Positions 48,701-59,852 of a stretch of 64,000 nt of DNA are shown in pieces. Source of the DNA: Gyromitra esculenta (lineage: Eukaryota; Ascomycota; Pezizomycetes; Pezizales; Discinaceae); contig JBCAML010000009.1 in NCBI GenBank assembly GCA_038503075.1, positions 310,001-374,000 of the forward strand, in the 5' to 3' direction. Every line of letters starts with the position of its first letter. Position 1 is the first letter of the stretch. Below the pieces are notes generated by a model. That model ran no database searches. It was not told the DNA's origin and saw only the letters and a program-made list of their open reading frames with translations. The position numbers were made by a program, and so were the translations under genes.

Positions 48701-50245
48701 TATACCCTTGCTGCATTTTTCTTTCAAGAGGGAAGCTTGAGAAATTTCTTCCCTGGTACTGACTGTGTGTGTTTTTTTAGTACGAAACGGCATTGACGAA
48801 ATTTCAACACGGCAAAGACCCTACAACACTGACCTGTCTAGGCCGTGTCTGGTTCGCAAAGGGTAAGAAAGAGAGGGAAGGCGAACCCGAGAAGTCGCTG
48901 GAGAGCTTTAAGAATGCGTTGGATTACGCGAAACGGGTAAGGCTAATGCACTCTGCCTCTGATCTACGGAAACAAGGAAAGCTGATACCATGGATGTGTG
49001 TTTTCTCTCAAGGCCCTGGCAATCGCACCGGAAAACGTCATGTTTATGTTTAATGTTGCCTTCGTACAATTCCAGATTGTGCAATTCTCTATGCAATTGC
49101 CGGAGACCCAGCGCACGCTTGAGGATCTAGAGGCGGCTGCGAAGGGACTAGATGAGGCAATTCAGTGAGTTGGACCATTATTCACCCCCCCAACCCCAAC
49201 CCCAGTCACGTTGATGTCGGTACAAAATGCTGTTACACATCAACATCTTAATATGGCTACTCTATTTTAATTTTTCGGAAATTACTATTCGGGCTTCATG
49301 GCTGACATTTACTTTCACCATAGGATGTTTTCGGACGTTGCACGTTCCAAGAACCCACCATACCCCGCGCAAGAGATTGAAGCACGATCTACCATGGGTC
49401 GTAACACACTACGGAAACAGATGGAGCGTGCCATCCAGAAGCAACGCGAATACGAGGAAAAGAACGCCACAAAGCTAGCAGAGGCACGTAAAAAGCGGAA
49501 TGAGGAAATCCGTCTGCGGGAGGAGGCCGCAGAAAAACTCAGGCGGGAAGAGGAAGAAAAGCGAAGGGCCATCGCAGAGCAGAGGAAGAAAATGCAGGAG
49601 GAAGCCCGAGAGTACGCCGAGCGGAAGAACGCCGAGGAGATGGCTAGAGATGACGCCGATTTCGACGAAAACGGTGATAAGAAGAAGAAGCGGGGTGGAG
49701 GGGGTGGCGGGGGTGGCGGCAAGTCCGGTCGTGGCGGAAGATCAAAACGGAAGCAGAAGGACGAGGTCGTCGGCTCCGACAGCGACTCTGACGGCGGCGC
49801 CCCTCCAGTTAGGGCTCGCCGGAACAGAAGTAGGAGTGCTATTACCGATGACGACGGCGAAAAACCACCCTCCAAGAAACGCAAGAAGCTTACTCGGCGA
49901 CGCGGTGCAAGCCCCACAGCAGGCGGCAAGTTCAAGTCCAACGAAGTAGTCAATAGTAGCGACGACGAGGACGAGGATACTGCCGTTGCTGCAGGCAATG
50001 CTAACGGCGCTGCAGGCGTCAACGGCGCGGAAGAGGCGAAAAAGAAAGCGCAGAGGAAAAGAAAGCCGAGGGCAGCAGTTAGTGACGATGAAGACGATGC
50101 GGACGACAATATGGACGATGAGTTATTTGGGGACGATGATGACAAGCCGAGTGCAGCGATTGCAGCTGATCCCGAACTAAGGGATGTGGATGTGGATATG
50201 CCAGACAGAGCTCCTACTCCAGGCGGCGGAGACGATGAGGATTAG
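45779..50245 (+). CDS. CTR9: Ctr9, TPR subunit of the Paf1 complex
   Basis: Six exons: 45779-46169, 46241-47077, 47128-48284, 48781-48936, 49013-49164 and 49324-50245, giving about 1,204 residues, the usual size. Ctr9 is the tetratricopeptide scaffold of the nuclear Paf1 complex, which travels with RNA polymerase II and promotes histone H2B ubiquitylation and H3K4/K36 methylation. Many TPRs are visible, for example ARILYARKRYDKALECYQEV, AAVAWERSLELDPESKVAHI, and FFDKALQLDPKNAYAAQGVA. KNPPYPAQEIEARSTMGRN ends the TPR part. A long Glu/Arg coiled coil follows, then basic and acidic low-complexity tails with a Gly run (49696-49722) and nuclear-localisation-like KKRKK. The second exon may instead start 3 nt later (AAG acceptor). 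The third intron is unusually long (496 nt). Confidence 0.92.
48285..48780 (+). other. Long (496-nt) intron of CTR9
   Basis: Donor GTAAGT and a T-tract acceptor (GTTTTTTTAG) are clear, and splicing is phase 0. The other CTR9 introns are 50-159 nt. An open frame at 48480-48740 inside it shows no protein-like signal. No snoRNA boxes were convincingly found. Confidence 0.75.
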
Positions 50246-50607
50246 ATTAGACTACCATCATCATGTGGGTAGAATCTAGTCCGTAGCGATGAGAAACACG
50301 AGGTAGTCCAATTGATGGAGGGAAGAGGGTGAGAGGGAAAAAATCAAAACTCGGGGCTGTTGTAGATTAATTTTGGCTGGCTGCTTATGTTGGTATCTGT
50401 TCGTGTTGGCGGTTATACTATCTCATATTTCCTCGAATTTTTATTTGGTTTCTTTTTTCTACGCATGTAAGTACCAACTTGGCAGGGGCAGTTGACTGTC
50501 GATTGTATTTTCTATTTTTTATGGAGCAAGTTTGTTTTTGTCTCTGAATTTACTTTTTTTCCCTCCCACGTTCTACATACTGCAACTCTACCCCGTTCCT
50601 ATCGATC

Positions 50608-50649
50608 GTGCACGTGAGATAGTACGTGCTTCACGCGTAAGTGCACGTG
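50608..50649. promoter_or_regulatory. Paired GTGCACGTG (E-box/CBF1-like) motifs
   Basis: GTGCACGTG occurs at 50608-50616 and again at 50641-50649, with TACGTG between. CACGTG is the core recognised by fungal bHLH factors such as Cbf1. Function here is inferred only. Confidence 0.4.
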
Positions 50650-51024
50650 CGCTCCCATCAACCTCCGGCTTCTGCGCGGAGCCCCTCTGATTGGTGGTAT
50701 TCTACTGTAATTCACAGATTCCTCGATTCTCGTGCCTTGTTCAACGATTGATCTGGACTAAATTACGGCATATTTTTTTTTTTCCCTCTCGCGCGGTTGC
50801 CTGCTCTAGACCTGCTGTGGCTATGCGATCAATTGTCTTTCAAGTGCAAATCCAGTCCTTCCACTCTCTTTTTTTTGTGATAGCACCGTTGTGCACATTG
50901 CTGTAATTTCGATATATATCTTGCGGTTTGTTGGTTAATCGACGAACAACAACAAAACCGTATCGTATCGGAGCATCTAGACGATTTGCTTTACGCACTT
51001 CACTTTGTCTAGACCGTGGGTCGC

Positions 51025-51059
51025 GGATTGTGGATTGTGGATTGTGGATTGTGGATTAG
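51025..51059. repeat. Tandem GGATTGT x4 plus partial copy
   Basis: Four perfect 7-bp copies followed by GGATTAG. Confidence 0.85.
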
Positions 51060-51358
51060 GGAATAAGGATCCCAAAACCCGCAGCTCGCCGAATTTCCTT
51101 GGACCGTACACTGCAGGACAGGTCTCATATTTCGCGCGCCTAACCGAAACGGAACCCCTTTCGGGGGATTCCATGGCCATCAACTTTGGAATTTCTCCAT
51201 AATCCGGAGACGACGATTCAATTCAGTTCGCAGTTCTCCGTGGTCGGCCGTCCGCGAGAAATCTCTCTATCGCGATGGGTCGTGTGTGTGTGACCCGTAC
51301 CCTTAACGCCCCTCCCCTCTCCCCCCCTGAATCTAGCCTATTCTTTTCTAGAGCAAAA

Positions 51359-51386
51359 CATCATCATCATCATCATCGACATCATA
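51359..51386. repeat. CAT microsatellite
   Basis: Six CAT units, then CGA and two more CAT units. Confidence 0.85.
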
Positions 51387-53290
51387 GATCGCACATGTAC
51401 ACCACCCCGTACATAACCTTTTTTTTCTTTCTTTCTTTCTTCCCCTCCAATCCCCTCTTAGGGTTGCCGTATGTACATATATACGTGAGGAGGAGGAGGT
51501 GAGAGGGGGTGATGGTTTTGTTCTTAGGTCATAGCGAATAAACTCTGCATACCGCGCTTCGATTCACTCGCTACCCCGTATAGAATTGAAGGAAGAAAGG
51601 AAGAAAGAAAAAAAAGGAAGATCTATCGCAGCCCGTTGGTATTTTATCGTGTCATGGAAGTCCACCTTTACGTCGATCGTCCCGAGGGGTGGGTGGTTCG
51701 CGCTTGTTTGCTTTGTCTGGGCGTGGGGTAAAAAGCGTGGCGGCCATGGGGGGGAGGAGGGGGAAAACCCACGAGGGAAAGAGAGAGAGAGAACTAAAAA
51801 AAAAAAATGAAATTAGGAAATAAAAATAAAATACAACCTTCTCTTTTGAACCTTCTGGGGGTGTCGTGGGTGGAGTAATTTGCTTTTGCGGGGGGGGGAG
51901 GGGGAGGGGAGGGTTAACCATGGTTAGAGGACGGGTATTATTACTATTATTATTCTGGGGCGAGGTTGTGTGATTGGGTGGGTGCTGGCGGGTGTGGCAG
52001 AAGGGGTGATTTGGGGAAGGGGGTTAGAAAAAGTTCAGACGAGAAATTTAATTGTTTATTAGATTAGGAGGCTTTTTTGCGTGTGCTTTCGCGGTTGGTG
52101 TTCGAAGCTCGGCAGAGCTTCTGTGGGTACGTATATTGGTGAGTTCAAGACTTTGGTATAGAACAATACACACTGCTCGGAAACCGTAAACACGGGTGAT
52201 GGGTCCGGGGTAGAGCACCCGACAGTACTTCACGAGCTGATATTATATAACTATTTTTTGTTCTATAAAGGCGGTGAGGCGCGAGGAGGGATCAAACGGG
52301 TATTCGGGCAGAGTAATCCGTAATACCATTTAAAAAAACGAGTGATAGTTTGTGAACACGTAGAATATTTTACCCCAGGCACGCCCAGAAGAGACGCACC
52401 CCGCTCGCTCGTCCCTAGTGGTTTCCGGCACTTTGGTGACGAGGGCCCCAACGAGACGCAGAGGGTTCGAGGGTCGTGCAAACACCCATAGAGCATCTAT
52501 GCATTGGTACACCGCGGGCCATGCACCACCCAACACAGACAAAAACATCTAATCATCGCCCTCGAAACCAGTCACGATCCTCCCACCGCGCAAGATGAAA
52601 CGGGACAGTAGAGCTATAATAGCTTAGAGCTACTATTCGGCGACCTGTTCGCCTGGTCCCCTCCGCCGGAGACGAATTTGGTTATTCACATCCGCTGTGG
52701 ATACTGGCGATGATGATGATGTCCGTGGAAGGTGCCGAGTATCAACATGGGTTGTGGGTTGACCGGCATACCTTCATGGGGGGGGTTGCGAGAACCTTCC
52801 GCGTTTTAAATTTATGAATAACTGTGTTTTTTTTCCCCGAATATGATGGTTATAGTAAATGTAGAATATATATGTCAGATGTAATTATTTCCCGAGGGCG
52901 TGGTAGATCCGAAGGAATGAGCGCCACCCCGCACCGGCACCTTCGGCCCGAGTAAGCTATGTTGCCTTTGGTACATGTATGTACACTACAGCCATGCAAT
53001 AGGATATTTGATATTGTATTTTGCTGCTCCGACTGGGTGTGTATGTGTCTACGTGTGGTTCTGGGGGGGGTTATTGGAAAAGCAAGGGAGATAGTTATGC
53101 GTAGGCAGGCAAGGGCCTTATCCAGTCCCTAAAACTTGATTCGTATCAAAAGTGGAGATTCCATACGTCCAATCCATTATTTATTTATTTTGGTGTTCGC
53201 CAAATCCTGTGTATGCATTCACTGCATATATCCACAGCTATATCACCAAAAAACCCCCCATCGTCACCATATTCCCGAAAAAAGCTAGGG

Positions 53291-53313
53291 TCCATCCATC
53301 CATCCATCCATCC
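53291..53313. repeat. CCAT microsatellite
   Basis: Five TCCA/CCAT tetramer units in tandem. A shorter CCATCCATCCAT run recurs near 54303. Confidence 0.85.
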
Positions 53314-56300
53314 CGAATTTACTCTAGCTAGGCGCTCTAGTACCTTACTCAGAGATCAAGATTACAAGAGAAATCTCGCGTCTATGGAACGCGGTAAACA
53401 ACAGCCAGCTCTAAAAATAAAGATAAAATACCTAGACACCAGATTTGGACGCTGGACCCTTACGCTTTGTTCCCCCCATTGCCGCATTAGGACAACCCGC
53501 AGACTAACTACATAAGTTACCACCACCACTCACCGGATATTGCTTGAGAGGGGGGAGGCCTTGCATTGGTTGCTATAGTTGTGTGGTAATAATTTAAAAT
53601 GCTTATACTGCGCGTCGTGTACTATTTATGCAACCACAAGTGGAGAGTTATAGGTAGCTACAGCTATTCGAACCTCTGTAATATGATGACTTTGTGTGTA
53701 GGGTCGGTTCGATAGTCTAGACTGCGCGGTTACAAACAAGGGGAAAGTAATTCGCTGACGTGGAAACATCTGGGCTGTGTGTGCACGTTCTGTGTACCCT
53801 GGACAGTATTAACATTGTGGAAAGGGGGAGGAGGAGTAGCGTTATATCATAACCGTGGAAACAGAATCGAGATCCCCCCGGGAGTTGACGGCATATTCCT
53901 CATTATTACTCTATACATCTATACACAAAGCAGATAGGGAGAGAGAAAGAAAAAAACAATGTTGAAGATCTCCCCCTTCGATCGTCGCAAAAGTGCCGGT
54001 ACAATTTGATATAGCGAACTCCAGGCGGATACAGCTAATTGAGATATGACTAGTTTGTCTCTGGAAGGGGAGATATCATGAACTTTTGAGTAAGGGAGAC
54101 CAGCTCGACCGTCAGTCCACATGTGGCACACAGACACACGGTGGTTCCAGATCTTCACCTGACCAAGCTGACCCCCATTCCCTCGTTAATGATGTCTAAG
54201 AAATCCGAAAGCAGACAACGCCCGAATCTGACACTTATCCTAATTGCAGTTAGAAGATCATGTTCGGATTGGGAATGACGTCAAACGTCTGAACCCCATT
54301 GAACCATCCATCCATCCCTCGAAGCTAGTGAGTTCCTGTTGCAAGCGAACAGATAAAACATTTACACACAAGAGGACATCTCGACGTGGTGTTGGGGGTT
54401 GGTGGTTGAGCTTTAGGAAATTAGATGGAGCTGCTTGGCGGCTCTTGCCTGTGGCTCGGGTTGCACATGACCAGAAAGCATCTGGCAAGGTGTGATGATC
54501 ATCTCCCCTTCGCTATACCGGATATGTAAGGCGTCTGCTCGAACAGGGTCTAGAGTTCGAAGTTCTACACACTCGAGTTTCTAACTGGGGCTTAATCACC
54601 TCACCTCCGTAAAAAGATCCTTTGGAGAGAGTATTCAAAATTCGGAGAAGCTTCAATCACCCGGCACATATGCGCGCAGGACAGAGAAAAAATGGGGTAC
54701 ATACATGCAACGGTACTTGATTTGTGAAGCCATTAACTAACGAACCTGGGCCATAACGGTGCATATGCGTGTACAAGTGAAGTCACGTTCGAAGCATGGG
54801 GTCCGTTTTCTCACGTGCATTCGCGTGTAATGTTCTTGGGCCCAGCGGAACGATGCTGTGCTTGTGGCCAGTCAAGCGATGTGATGTGTGTAGCGCGGCT
54901 TCTCGTAGCGAGTCGGAAGGGTTTGCCTGCCTATTCGCAGAGCAGAGTGCAGTACAGGCTCGCTTGCCGTGGGTGACAATCCTCGGTTATGTACCGTTAC
55001 GTCGCTCGTCGACGGTGACAGAATCGTTGCCTGTCACTGCGCTGTGCGAGAGGAGATCTCACGAGAAGACACGGGTTTGTTTCCCCTTCCTCCAGTGGGG
55101 CATTTCTTTTTTTTTTTTGTTTCGACGGCGACAGAGCCATAAATGGAGCGGACGGTCCGCTTTGGATTGTCTTGAAGCGTCCCGACAATCCTCCGATCAT
55201 CGATGGGAGGGGGTCCTCATAATTCTTTCTTTTTCTGGACAAGTCTGCTGGCAGTGTCCAGGTATCTGGGTTTGCACTTTTCGGTTGGGTTTTGTTTGCT
55301 TTTGCTGCTCTTGGAGGCTCCGAAACACGCTTGTGATTTGGTTGCTAGTTTATGTTACAGAAACCTTCTTTTTTCCCCCTACGTAGTACCTGATCGCTAT
55401 TGTCTACACACCCAAAACGGATATTCTATTTGTGCTGTTTTTTGCACCCCGGTTTTTTCTCTCAAAAGTCACTCGCGAGTCAGCACGGGTTGCCTCATCT
55501 TACTGAGTACGAGTGAAAAAAAATAAATCGAAATGGGGGGTGCCAACGGGCCGGGTAGAGCTATCGGAAAATACCGTAATCCCCTGCTAGGGACAAAAAA
55601 GGCATTTTCCCATGTCTCAAATCCGCTTTCTTACCAGGCAGAAAGAGAACGAGAGAGAAAAATAACCACGGACACACACCAGCACCGCTGTTGGATCCGG
55701 TGTCTAGGTTATCCCTGGGATTCACGCTTTACCCGTTCGCGTTTCCCTGTGGGACGGAGATGAAATAGAAGGGGCCGGAATTCGGTGAATGTACCGTTCG
55801 CTCGCCACGGCATGAAATACCTCTTGTCCACGGCTTCTCGGAATCGATATGATGTCCGCCAGCTATGTCTCTATTGGGGGTTAGCGATAAGAATGTTCAC
55901 GAAGCTGCCATGGTGTGCCGTCCCGATACTAGTTTTAATGTTTCCGGGATAAGGCTCGGGAGGCCAACAGGAGTTGTTTGTCAAGCGGCCCCGCATCGTC
56001 AATGGTCGAAGGAACCATTGGACGGTGCAAGCGGAGGGATGCATGTTCAGAGGTTTTTTTTTTCCTTGTGAGGGGGGACTCGTTAACTAGTCGTTACGTA
56101 TGTACCCTTTGGGATGCCCTGGTGAAACCATGAAGTCGCATTATTCCTTTAGGGATTAGCAAGTGTCCAGGAGGAACCAACGCCTCACAGCAGCATTGCT
56201 CGGGGGTGGCTTTCTTGCTTGTTGACGCTGACCGACCCCATCCCATTCCCATCGATCGTGAACTATCAATTGCACAGACACCTCGCAGTCATCCAGTCAG

Positions 56301-57696
56301 TCAGGCAAGCGAACGACCAGACGCGCCGAATCCCCGAAAATCTAGTTACCCATTGTTAGTTTATTGTCAAACTCTGGGGCATCCCTTGACGTGGGGAAGG
56401 GGAGAGGTTAGGGGTAATCGATAGCTCAGCCCAGCAACCCCAGCGTCGTCATTTTGCTAAATATCCCCGTAGAACTTCATACTGGGGGATCAGCAATCTA
56501 AGTAAGGGAACTAGGGAAGTTGCTCCAGGCAGGGTGGTGTCTGTCATTATCTCGTTTTTCCATTAGACTACTGTCGTGTGTGTTTTTCTGTGACATTTAT
56601 TTTCCAAGAGTTTCATGCCCATCACCATCTCACGGTTGTCGGATGATGGGAGTTTTAGTCCGAATACATGTAGTATGTTTGGACCCTTTACCAATTTGGA
56701 GGCTGTGGCTGAATCGTGAATCTTCTAGGGAGCTTCTTTGGCAGGAAACAACAGTGCGTAGACCGAGCACCTGCATATCCCGGCTGGGTGTTGAGTGCCC
56801 ACGCGGTCTCACCTCTCCGCCAAAGGAGAGTACAAACCCCGGCTGATGATGGCTGGACAGACAGACATAGCAGCGTATTCCTACATACAGCTCCTGTTTT
56901 TGATCTTGTTTTTTTCTTTTTTGATTTACCGTTTGCTGCACTTCCATCCCTCACCACCCTCGCTCATTACCTCACTGTCGATGCAGGTCAAGTCACGGTA
57001 GAAGAGAGCAGAGCAGAGAAGAGGAGAGGGAGAGTGGTGCAAAGGAAAACAAAGGCAGAGGGCAAAGGGAAGGGAAAACGAATATCTCATCCCTTCCTTT
57101 CCAGATAATCTGTCCCATCTTCCCAGTACATGCTGCGGTACCTTACATACGCACCATACATACTCCCTCTCTAACCACCTCCCTGCCTCTTTACCAATTC
57201 AAATCAACCCCCAATCTACGCCGCATAGACGTATCCTCTTTCAGTGGCTGCAGCATCTTCAGACTGTCAGGTAGAAAGAAAAAAAAAAGTTGCAACGGTC
57301 TCTCCTCGGGCTCTGATCGGCCTGCTTCGTCCAACTCCCGAACCTTGTGCTACATAACTGGCCAACCCACCCACCCCCCAGAATTATTACCGTCCCTCCG
57401 TCTGCCGTGCACTGCGCATATTGGATTTATACCCTCCCCCTCCCAAGGGATATATTCCATCTCCTTCCTTATTCTGAGGCAAGAAACATCCACAATTATC
57501 CTAATTAACCTTTGGGATACACACGCTTCCCACCTACCCACCTGCATCCACACGCCCAACGTTCAAACTGGTAGTTAATCAGAACCCAGCAGTACCACAT
57601 CCGCAACTGGCTTGACCAGGATTTGAGTCCTATCACATTCTCTACCTACTCGCGCGTCTCGGTTGTGTATGGTGGGGCCGTCATAGACAATAACAA

Positions 57697-59852
57697 ATGC
57701 ACCATCTCATAAATAAGCCTTCGCCCCGGACAAGCCCTCGCAAAGGGACGCCTGAATATCGTTCGGAAAAGACTAATATATTCAACAACAACATGGACGC
57801 AGTGTATATCTATGCCGCAGCTGGGCCTCTAGCTCATGATAGACCCAAGATGGTCAAGAGGAGGGAGTCTCGTATAAGATCGTCCTTCTTCGGAGGTCAG
57901 GCGAAGCGTGAGAGTTATGAGCTATCGTCCGACGAGATTAGCGGAATGAGGAGCCCCTCGAGATCTATGACTAGCAGTTCAGACGATAAAGAGAACAATA
58001 TGTCGTTCCTGAGTCGAAGGAAACTACGAAAGTCTTCATCACATGCTAGCCTTTCATCGATGGCATTCACATATGAAAACAGTCGACAAGAGAAAGCTGG
58101 TCGTAAGGGATTCGCAGATTTACTGCGAGGAGGAAAGACGTCACCAGCACGACCACCCACAGGTACGAAAAGGGCTTCGTTCCTTTGATTGAGCCATTTT
58201 GCTAAGATATAACAGGTCAACGCAAGTCTTCACATCAAATTAGCAAGCCATACGACTTCTTCCATGTCACTCATGGCAATTCCACACAGTTCTCTCGTAT
58301 GCAGCAGACAGATGATTGTTCGTTGGTTCGAGACTGGCACAATGTTGTACGGGATTCAACCATGCCTTCACGACGAAACACCATCAAAGGCAATGAGTCA
58401 GCAGTCGTAGTAACGCCTTCTACAGCTCTTCAGCGAACAACCTCAATTCGTTCCCGGAAACGTGCAAATTCAGAGAAGACGATATCTCCTCAGGAGTCTA
58501 TGTGGGATCTTTCACCAGGCTCACCAACTAGCTCACAGGAAGGTCAACGATATCCATTCCCTCCAACACCACCTCCACGAACTTCATCCAGGCACTGTCT
58601 TCGTAGTCTTGCAGAGAGCCCAACAGAAGAGGATGAGGATGAATGTGTCTTCCGACCAGGGCGTCAATCACGATTGTTACATGCTGTCACTACTCCAGAC
58701 GATAGCTGCTACGGCAGGAAATCGCCGGGCATTGAAAAGCTAATGAGGGATCGATTGCCAGAGGATTTTGACTCTTCCGACTCAACCCCAGGTGAATTTA
58801 AGGAATCAATGGCAGAGCTTCGTTCATCTAAATCGACACCGGATTTGCTTTCTCTACGACACAGACGCTACCTCTCTGTTGGAAGAAGGCCAATGAGCCA
58901 AATCAGTGCAGTTTCTGACACTCTCAGTGGTACCTTTGTTCCCTCGAGCCCTCGTCTTATGCCGATGTCTGCACGCCGCATGTCTCGACGAGTTTCAGTA
59001 CATATGCGTCCTGAAGGGGCTATGACCGATTCTGGTGCCTTTCTCGACTCTTGGGAAGAGGACATCGACTGGTGCTATGAAAATGAGGTAGATGCGGATT
59101 GCGAATTCGATTGGGATAGAGGTACCGGAGACGATGCTGCATATGCGGAGGAGAGCACGGATCAATTTACGCCTCTGTTTGAGTCAACACTCAATGGTGA
59201 GATGTTGAGGGTTGCTGGTGGAAGGGAAAGCTTCGTCCTCGTAGAGAAAAGGATCACTGGTGTGTTTGAAGACAAACTTCTTCTTCCACCTTCTCCTCAA
59301 CTAACTGGATTCCCGGATTCGACCATTGGAGTCGCTGATGGCGGCTTTGACGCATATGAATCGGAAAGTGAAGACATCATTTTCCGCGCGGCAACCACTG
59401 CCCGAAGACACCGATCGATCAGCTCAACTGGCTCTCTTCCGGAACTCCTTCCCGCCCGTTCCTACCGCGAAGAGCTCAATCGTGTAGCTAGACAACTTGA
59501 CGACCATATTGCGGCCCTCAACCAGGAGGCCTATTTCTTACACCCACTAACGACTAATCTTCCTGGTCCTCACTCCTTTTTCCTGGGAAACCGTGCTAGA
59601 GCCGATTCAGAAGCCACTTGTGTTACTCTCTGTTCTGATACCGACACTATTACCCCGGTTGAGACGAGCGAAATCATTACTCCTTCCAGTTCCGCCCACA
59701 ATTCTCTTCACTTTTCAAGACACATCGATGACGGGCGTACCGAGAAGGGCCTGTCATTTCCTGCAGCTGCACTTCCCGGGGTCATTGAGTTTGCCCCTGA
59801 CGGCCTGCATCACATCGTGGCCGATGAGCAAGAGTTCCTTCATTTCATCTGA
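57697..59852 (+). CDS. CRIB-type (p21-Rho-binding) regulatory protein
   Basis: Two exons: 57697-58162 and 58216-59852, with a 53-nt phase-1 intron (GTACGA ... TAACAG); 700 residues. The join creates GQRKSSHQISKPYDFFHVTH (157-175 plus G156), a CRIB-like motif. I164, S165, P167, F170, H172 and H175 match the I-S-x-P...F-x-H-x-x-H consensus; the final H-x-G is replaced by H-G. CRIB proteins bind GTP-loaded Cdc42/Rac and regulate polarity. The rest is mainly disordered and Ser-rich (SSDDKEN, SKSTPDLLSLRHRRYLS with basic phosphosite-like motifs) with an acidic middle (EEDIDWCYENEVDADCEFDW) and a helical SYREELNRVARQLDDHIAALN. No kinase domain is present. The start may instead be ATG 57793. Partners are inferred from the motif only. 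Confidence 0.75.

Larger units (their letters stand above)
50246..57696. other. 7.4-kb region without a convincing gene
   Basis: After the CTR9 3' UTR (T-rich, to about 50.6 kb) I find only short open frames without protein-like composition. The region is rich in simple sequence: GGATTGT repeats, CAT and CCAT repeats, poly-A/T/G runs and CTTT runs. A very long 5' leader or regulatory region for the CRIB gene is one explanation; a non-coding transcript is another. I cannot tell them apart. Confidence 0.5.

Noticed and set aside
48480..48740. 86-codon open frame as a separate gene
   Set aside because: It lies wholly in the long CTR9 intron and shows no protein-like composition.
49315..50145. 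276-codon minus-strand open frame
   Set aside because: It is the antisense shadow of the low-complexity tail of CTR9 (Ser/Phe/Leu runs mirror Glu/Arg/Asp codons).
54796..55526. Overlapping plus-strand open frames of about 100-200 codons
   Set aside because: Composition is irregular (Cys/Phe/Arg-rich, poly-T encoded Phe runs), no family features and no splice pattern linking them.
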